A stretch of 64,000 nt of DNA from Fodinibius sp036381435. GTDB taxonomy: Bacteria > Bacteroidota > Rhodothermia > Balneolales > Balneolaceae. Location: assembly GCA_036381435.1 (NCBI GenBank), contig DASVCW010000019.1, forward strand, positions 1 to 64,000, given 5' to 3'. The position numbers were made by a program, and so were the translations under genes. This document shows positions 59,616-64,000 of the stretch, piece after piece (within the stretch, counting starts at the first letter, position 1; the number at the start of each line of letters is the position of its first letter). The notes beneath the pieces were generated by a model. That model ran no database searches. It had not been told where the DNA came from and was given only the letters and a program-made list of their open reading frames with translations.

Positions 59616-60638
59616 ATGATCGATTTACGAAGTGATACCATCACCAAACCAACATCCGGAATGCGAAGTGCAATGGCGGAAGCCAAAGTCGGGGATGACG
59701 TATATGGCGAAGATCCAACTGCCAATGCGCTCGAACAAAAAGTGTCTGAAATGTTTGGCTTTGAAGCAGGACTGTTCGTCCCCAGCGGTACGATGGGAAA
59801 TCAGCTTTGTGTAAATGTGATTACTGAGCCGGGTGATGAAGTTTTAATCGAGAAAACGGGACATATTTTTAATTATGAAACAGCGGCCGCCGCTCATCTT
59901 TCATCCGTTCAATTAAAACCTATTCTCGGAGAGCAGGGCAAACTATCGGATGAGCGGCTTCAAGATAGCGTTCGCGGCGCTTATGACTGGGAACCGCTTA
60001 CCAGGGTTATTGCCGTGGAAAACTCAACCAACAAGGGGGGCGGGGCTTGCTACTCTGAAGAAGAATTATCTGCTATTCGATCTTTTGCCGATGAACATCA
60101 GTTATTTGTTCACTTAGACGGTGCAAGAATCTGGAATGCAATGACGGCAACAGGAACCGATCCTAAATTTTACGGCTCAATTGCAGATACCATGTCCGTT
60201 TGCTTCAGCAAAGGATTGGGCGCACCAGTGGGATCAATGATGCTGTCGTCAAAAGAAAACATCAAAAAGGCGCGGCGAATGCGCAAGATGTGGGGCGGAG
60301 GGATGCGCCAAATCGGGATTCTGGCAGCGGCCGCAGATTATGCTATTGAAAATCATCTGCCGCTCTTAAACAAAGATCACCGCCGGGCGCGGGAGCTGGC
60401 TGAAACCATAGATTCCTGCAGCAAACTTTCCATCAATCTTGAATCAGTTGAAACGAATATCCTGATTTTTGATGTGACGGGAGAGCCTGCCGAGTCAGCC
60501 GTTGGAAAGCTGGAACAAGAAGGAGTGAAGGTAGTACCTTTTGGCCCCCAAACCCTGCGCGCTACTTTTCATTTTGAGATTACGGACGAAGATTTAAAAC
60601 AGCTTCAATCTGCCTTTATAAAACGCTTTAATAACTAA
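59616..60638 (+). CDS. ltaE: low-specificity L-threonine aldolase
   Basis: A 340-residue PLP enzyme of fold type I. The start MIDLRSDTITKPT, the GDDVYGEDPTANALE block, LFVPSGTMGNQL, HLDGARIWNA and the PLP-binding Lys199 in CFSKGLGAPVGS are all in place. It splits threonine or allo-threonine to glycine and acetaldehyde. Normal length. It is followed after 5 bases by a perfect GACGGACA-TCC-TGTCCGTC hairpin. Confidence 0.95.
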   Translation: MIDLRSDTITKPTSGMRSAMAEAKVGDDVYGEDPTANALEQKVSEMFGFEAGLFVPSGTMGNQLCVNVITEPGDEVLIEKTGHIFNYETAAAAHLSSVQLKPILGEQGKLSDERLQDSVRGAYDWEPLTRVIAVENSTNKGGGACYSEEELSAIRSFADEHQLFVHLDGARIWNAMTATGTDPKFYGSIADTMSVCFSKGLGAPVGSMMLSSKENIKKARRMRKMWGGGMRQIGILAAAADYAIENHLPLLNKDHRRARELAETIDSCSKLSINLESVETNILIFDVTGEPAESAVGKLEQEGVKVVPFGPQTLRATFHFEITDEDLKQLQSAFIKRFNN

Positions 60639-60643
60639 AGTAG

Positions 60644-60662
60644 GACGGACATCCTGTCCGTC
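60644..60662. repeat. short perfect palindrome after ltaE
   Basis: GACGGACATCCTGTCCGTC is an 8 bp stem with a 3 nt loop, between the convergent ltaE and DUF2267 genes. It has the same form as GTCGGGCATCTTGCCCGAC after surE. No T-run follows on either strand. Confidence 0.6.
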
Positions 60663-60695
60663 ACCAAAGTTCTGTTTGTCGAAGCCCGCCCTGAG

Positions 60696-61145
60696 TTACG
60701 AAGACTTCGTCGCCTCTTTCTCCCACAGATCACGAAGTTCTTTGGGCAGGGCTTGTTTAACTTCATCTATTTCGCCTGCCGAAACATTTTTGCTAAGCAC
60801 TGCAAATACAGCCCGTGCGGAATGTTCAGCATCAAGCCGGGGATCTACATCCTGCATATAACTTCGAATGTGATCTAAAAACTCGTCCTTAGTACAGTCT
60901 TTTTTAGGCACGGAAGAAGGTTTCCAGTTCTCATAATAAAATCCTGTAAGTAAAACGGGAAGCTGCGCTGCCAGGTGAACGGCTTCATTTACAGGTAGAC
61001 GGTCACGCAGGGTTTGAAGCGTAGCACGGAGTGCCTGAAAAGCTTTATGCCTGTCATAGATATTTGCCTTCATGCTCACATCATCCACGATTTTCATTGA
61101 CTTTTGAACCGTTGTGTCAAATACTGAAAGTCCGGTAGTAGTCAT
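60696..61145 (-). CDS. DUF2267 domain-containing protein
   Basis: A 149-residue soluble helical protein. The DUF2267 pattern is seen in ALRATLQTLRDRLPVNEAVHLAAQLPVLL followed by FYYENWKPSS and later ARAVFAVLSKNVSAGEIDEVKQALPKELRDLW. The family is widespread and has no settled function; it is often found with stress or membrane genes. It is a single gene between ltaE (convergent) and a small exported protein. Confidence 0.9.
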   Translation of the reverse strand: MTTTGLSVFDTTVQKSMKIVDDVSMKANIYDRHKAFQALRATLQTLRDRLPVNEAVHLAAQLPVLLTGFYYENWKPSSVPKKDCTKDEFLDHIRSYMQDVDPRLDAEHSARAVFAVLSKNVSAGEIDEVKQALPKELRDLWEKEATKSS

Positions 61146-61256
61146 TATTTTCCTCCCTTTTAATTCGTGTTTAATTACTGATGAATGAAAACAAACTCGT
61201 TAGAAGTGCCATTCAAAATACTGCCGGGAAAGTGGGGGATTTTCCTCAACATTTGT

Positions 61257-61697
61257 TCATTGATCCGACTCAAGGAGCGGGTGATCACGATCCACGAATT
61301 CTATATCATACATGTTGTAAAACCCGAACTGAAACTGATTATTTATATACGGGCTTATGGCCTTTAAAAATTGCCAGTACCAGTCATCACCAATCCGGTT
61401 TTCCAGTTCCTTGCGATAAGCTTCGACAGCCATATCTAAATAATACTGGCCTTTAAAAGGAGGGATGTAATACTGCTTTTCCGTCGGTACTTGATAGGTA
61501 CCCATTTCAGTCATTATTCCGCCTGACATTAAACGGTCAAATTGCCCCCGAAGAATTATTTCTCGCCTTTCCTCATCCAGCCTGAGTTTTTGTTTTGTAG
61601 AATCATTTTCCTGTGCCATGAGCAACAATGGGAACAAGACAAAAAAGCCAAGAGCTATTCCCCGAAAAATGGTTTTATTTAATTGAAGTTTAGTCAA
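61257..61697 (-). CDS. small exported hypothetical protein
   Basis: A 146-residue protein with a signal peptide (IALGFFVLFPLLLMAQ, residues about 14-29). The mature part is hydrophilic and aromatic-rich (KQYYIPPFKGQYYLDMAVEAY; GDDWYWQFLKAI). I do not recognise a family. It is expected in the periplasm or on the outer membrane. It lies 111 bp upstream of the DUF2267 gene on the same strand, which leaves open whether they are cotranscribed. Confidence 0.6.
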   Translation of the reverse strand: MTKLQLNKTIFRGIALGFFVLFPLLLMAQENDSTKQKLRLDEERREIILRGQFDRLMSGGIMTEMGTYQVPTEKQYYIPPFKGQYYLDMAVEAYRKELENRIGDDWYWQFLKAISPYINNQFQFGFYNMYDIEFVDRDHPLLESDQ

Positions 61698-62363
61698 ATG
61701 ATGTTCTTCTAATGATTCCCAAGTAGTATAACATTAAAAATTAGCATTTGTTTTCCAACAAAACATAAAACTAAGTTTTTTATTGACTACCAAGTACTTA
61801 GAACTCTTTTTCTATAAAAAAGACAGGTAATTGAAGCACCATTAACAACACCTAAATAAATTAGGTGATTATGATAGACGGATAAATAAAGCTCAAACAG
61901 TAATGAAAAGTAAGTGATTGATTTTTAAAAGGTTATGAATATAATAAGGGTCGAGCTTAAACTAATTCACCATCCCCTTAATTTTTTAAGGGCAAGTGAT
62001 TAGAATTGGGAAGGAAATCTAAAGATACTATTTTTAGTTATGATATTAATCATTGTTATCCAATGGGTTACGATAAATATTTAATATGAATTTTAATATT
62101 TCTTAAGGCTATCGTAGTAGGTTTCCAGCTTAAATCTGAGTTCATATAAGGATAGCTGTTTGAAATTTATCCCATTCAAATCCACCTAACCCCCTTTGAA
62201 AAAAAGGGGGAGTTCTGGTGGTTTTTGAGAGTCTCGATCTGGTTATAGTAAACATTTGGGAACAAGAGATTTTTCTATAACAATCAAAAAAATCTCAACT
62301 TTCCCCTTAAAGAATAGGGGGCGGGGAAATCTCCGGGAAGGGTTTTTGTAGCGAGGACCTCAA
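61698..62363. other. 666 bp gene-free stretch
   Basis: No gene is supported. The first 460 bases are strongly AT-rich with no recognisable structure. 62182-62221 carries a hairpin CCACCTAACCCCC ... GGGGGAGTTCTGGTGG related to the fold-back family, and 62302-62341 holds CCCC/GGGG words that may be the remains of the other end. The area may hold promoters for the exported protein gene (minus strand). Confidence 0.55.
62182..62221. repeat. degenerate fold-back element end
   Basis: CCACC-TAACCCCCTTT and AAAGGGGGAGTTCT-GGTGG face each other across GAAAAA. This is close to the CCCCCTTCAAAGGGGG end hairpin of the fold-back family, but the outer part differs and no matching second end is clear. Confidence 0.5.
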
Positions 62364-64000
62364 TTATTTCACTTCCCGCGCCAAGCCAATTCGTCCTCTT
62401 TCAAGATCGAGGGAGATAATTTTCAATTTTAAAATATCACCTACTGAAACCACTTCATGTGGGTCATCCACTTTACGGGAGGCCATATTCGAAATATGCA
62501 GCAGGCCGTCTTGCTTCACACCGATATCAACAAAAGCTCCAAAATCTACGACGTTGCGAACGGTTCCTTCAACAATCTGTCCCTCGCTCAAATCTTCCAT
62601 TTTCATGATGTCCTGGCGCAGTACGGGCTTGGGTAGGGATTCACGTGGATCACGTCCCGGTTTTTGCAGATTCTCAATGATTAATTCCAGGGTAGGAACG
62701 CCTATACCAATCTCTTCAGCCACCTGTGTTTTATTGATTTTTTTTAGTTTTTGCGATACGCTTTTTTGCTCTTGGTTGAGGCTCTCCAGATCGATACCGA
62801 ATAGATTACAAAGCTTCTCGGCAGCGTCATAACTTTCGGGGTGAATGGCGGTGTTATCCAATGGGTTTTTAGAATCGGGAATACGCATAAATCCCGCCGA
62901 CTGCTGAAACCGAAATTCACCGACTCCCGTGATATCTTTGATCTCTTCACGACTCGAAAATATGCCCTCTGTTTCGCGACGCTTTACAATATTTTTTGCC
63001 ACCCGCCAGCTAAGTCCTGAAATATGAGCAAGCAGCGGTGCGCTGGCGGTGTTGAGGTTAACGCCCACTTGGTTTACGCAGCTTTCAACCACATCATCCA
63101 GCGATTGTGCCAATTGATTTTGATTTACATCATGCTGGTATAGTCCCACCCCAATCGATTTGGGATCAATTTTTACCAGCTCTGCCAGCGGATCAAGTAC
63201 CCGGCGCGCTATAGAAATATTGCCTCGCTGGGCAGCCTGCAAATCAGGAAATTCCTCTGCCGCTATCTTTGATGCAGAGTACACCGAAGCACCGGCTTCA
63301 TTCACAATCAAATAATTCAATTCCTCATCAGGATATTTTTCTTTTCGCTTTTGAATGAATTCCGCCACAATTTGCTCTGTTTCCCGACTGGCCGTTCCGT
63401 TGCCGATAGCAATAAGATTCACTTTATATTTGTCAATGAGCTGTGTAAAAACTTCTTCCGCTTCGGCCACTTTATTTTGAGGCGGGGTGGGGTATGTGGT
63501 TGTTCCTTCCAAATATTTACCTGTTTCATCAACTACGGCAACTTTACAGCCCGAGCGATAAGCCGGATCTATTCCCATTACCACTTTACGATCGAGCGGA
63601 GGCTGCATCAGCAGGCCGGAAAGATTGGTGGCGAAAGTTTCGATGGCATGAGCATCTGCCTTTTCAGTTAAGCTGTTGCGCAATTCGCGTTCAAGTGAAG
63701 GAAAAAGCAGACGTTTATAAGCATCTTCGACAGCATCCTGCAATAACGGAATGAAAATGCTTTGGTCATTGGTAATCACGGCGTCATCAATATTTTCAAG
63801 CGTGACTTCATCCCACAAATCCACATTTACAAAGAGCACGTTTTCACGTTCACCCCGGTTGATGGCTAAAATTTGATAGGGTTTTAAATACCGGACTTTC
63901 ACGGAAAAGTCGTAATAGTTCTCAAAATTTGTTCGCTTATCAACAGCGGGATTTTTTTCAGTTTTGATTACCGCATGTTCCTGAAAAATATCCCGCAGCT
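62364..64000 (-). CDS. tex: Tex family RNA-binding transcription accessory protein, 5' end missing
   Basis: The reading frame runs off the right edge; 545 codons are visible. In frame upstream of the GTG at 63902 the sequence continues (FENYYDFSVKVRYLKPYQIL), so that GTG is internal. Visible domains: the YqgF-like nuclease-fold part (KVVMGIDPAYRSGCKVAVVDETG), a helix-hairpin-helix region (LNTASAPLLAHISGLSWRVAKNI, GVGEFRFQQSAGFMRI) and a C-terminal S1 RNA-binding domain (GQIVEGTVRNVVDFGAFVDIGV). The missing part is the N-terminal helical Tex domain, about 180-200 residues. Tex acts in transcription and RNA metabolism. Confidence 0.95.
   Translation of the reverse strand, partial: LRDIFQEHAVIKTEKNPAVDKRTNFENYYDFSVKVRYLKPYQILAINRGERENVLFVNVDLWDEVTLENIDDAVITNDQSIFIPLLQDAVEDAYKRLLFPSLERELRNSLTEKADAHAIETFATNLSGLLMQPPLDRKVVMGIDPAYRSGCKVAVVDETGKYLEGTTTYPTPPQNKVAEAEEVFTQLIDKYKVNLIAIGNGTASRETEQIVAEFIQKRKEKYPDEELNYLIVNEAGASVYSASKIAAEEFPDLQAAQRGNISIARRVLDPLAELVKIDPKSIGVGLYQHDVNQNQLAQSLDDVVESCVNQVGVNLNTASAPLLAHISGLSWRVAKNIVKRRETEGIFSSREEIKDITGVGEFRFQQSAGFMRIPDSKNPLDNTAIHPESYDAAEKLCNLFGIDLESLNQEQKSVSQKLKKINKTQVAEEIGIGVPTLELIIENLQKPGRDPRESLPKPVLRQDIMKMEDLSEGQIVEGTVRNVVDFGAFVDIGVKQDGLLHISNMASRKVDDPHEVVSVGDILKLKIISLDLERGRIGLAREVK

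Noticed and set aside
62364..63902. Complete 512-residue Tex-like gene starting at GTG 63902
   Set aside because: The frame continues upstream to the window edge with Tex sequence, so the gene is cut by the window and the GTG is internal.

Overview
The window looks like a chromosomal segment of a member of the Bacteroidota/Balneolota-Rhodothermota group, most likely a Balneolaceae-like marine or halophilic organism. Evidence seen in the sequence: a C-terminal secretion (T9SS-type) sorting domain with the NYPNPFNPTT motif, a menaquinone-type methyltransferase, an omega subunit of the Bacteroidota Rpb6-like type, a DksA-like protein without most zinc cysteines, a small histone H1-like protein, a TAnnTTTG-type promoter in front of the tRNA, and many short fold-back repeats of the kind that fill intergenic spaces in these genomes. 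The family assignment to Balneolaceae is inference.

Layout. 1-580: cluster of short palindromic (REP-like) repeats. 587-4941 (+): comF, a membrane protein, ubiE/menG, fabZ, panB, surE. 5039-6851 (-): lipase-like hydrolase and a divergent polysaccharide deacetylase-like protein. 7073-10645 (+): a GNAT-like protein and a four-PAS HisKA_2 histidine kinase. 11088-16189 (-): the conserved yicC-gmk-rpoZ-coaBC string, then a phosphohexomutase and a PduO-type cobalamin adenosyltransferase. 16713-21173 (+): RND efflux adaptor and pump. 21277-22769 (-): YigZ and a Dph6-like ATP pyrophosphatase. 23004-25916 (+): EVE protein, long dCTP deaminase, small cysteine protein, rsmE. 26206-30311 (+): an AT-rich trio of exported proteins, one with an HExxH motif and one with a T9SS sorting tail. 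30346-39342 (-): S41 protease, hslU-hslV, RNase G/E, murA, biotin carrier protein, small ORF, lipoprotein. 39697-40140 (+): dut. 40239-43279 (-): DPP IV-like peptidase, PH-domain protein. 43438-48339 (+): cytochrome c maturation genes ccmC-ccmD-ccmE-ccmF, then truA. 49045-49559 (-): a tRNA-Asn gene followed by a GIY-YIG nuclease gene and a broken second tRNA-Asn copy. 49748-58110 (-): DksA-like and histone-like proteins, an amino-acid-kinase-like protein, a cytidine deaminase, a GH3/beta-lactamase fusion, a penicillin acylase family protein. 58548-60638 (+): 3-hydroxybutyryl-CoA dehydrogenase and threonine aldolase. 60696-64000 (-): DUF2267 protein, a small exported protein, and Tex, whose 5' end runs off the window.

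Most genes are housekeeping: envelope building (murA, fabZ, GlmM-like), coenzyme A (panB, coaBC), nucleotide pools (dcd, dut, gmk, surE, cytidine deaminase), proteolysis (HslUV, S41, S9), RNA processing and modification (YicC, RNase G, RsmE, TruA), and haem delivery to cytochromes c.

The parts that deserve attention are: (1) the tRNA-Asn / GIY-YIG nuclease / partial tRNA-Asn duplication, which looks like a nuclease gene mobilised into or with a tRNA gene; (2) a ccm cluster whose CcmE carries Cys in place of the haem-binding His (CxxxY form) and whose CcmC has an altered WWD motif; (3) a family of about 160-200 bp fold-back elements with CCCCCT...AGGGGG ends, seen at least five times in full and more often in part; and (4) the AT-rich exported trio at 26.2-30.3 kb.
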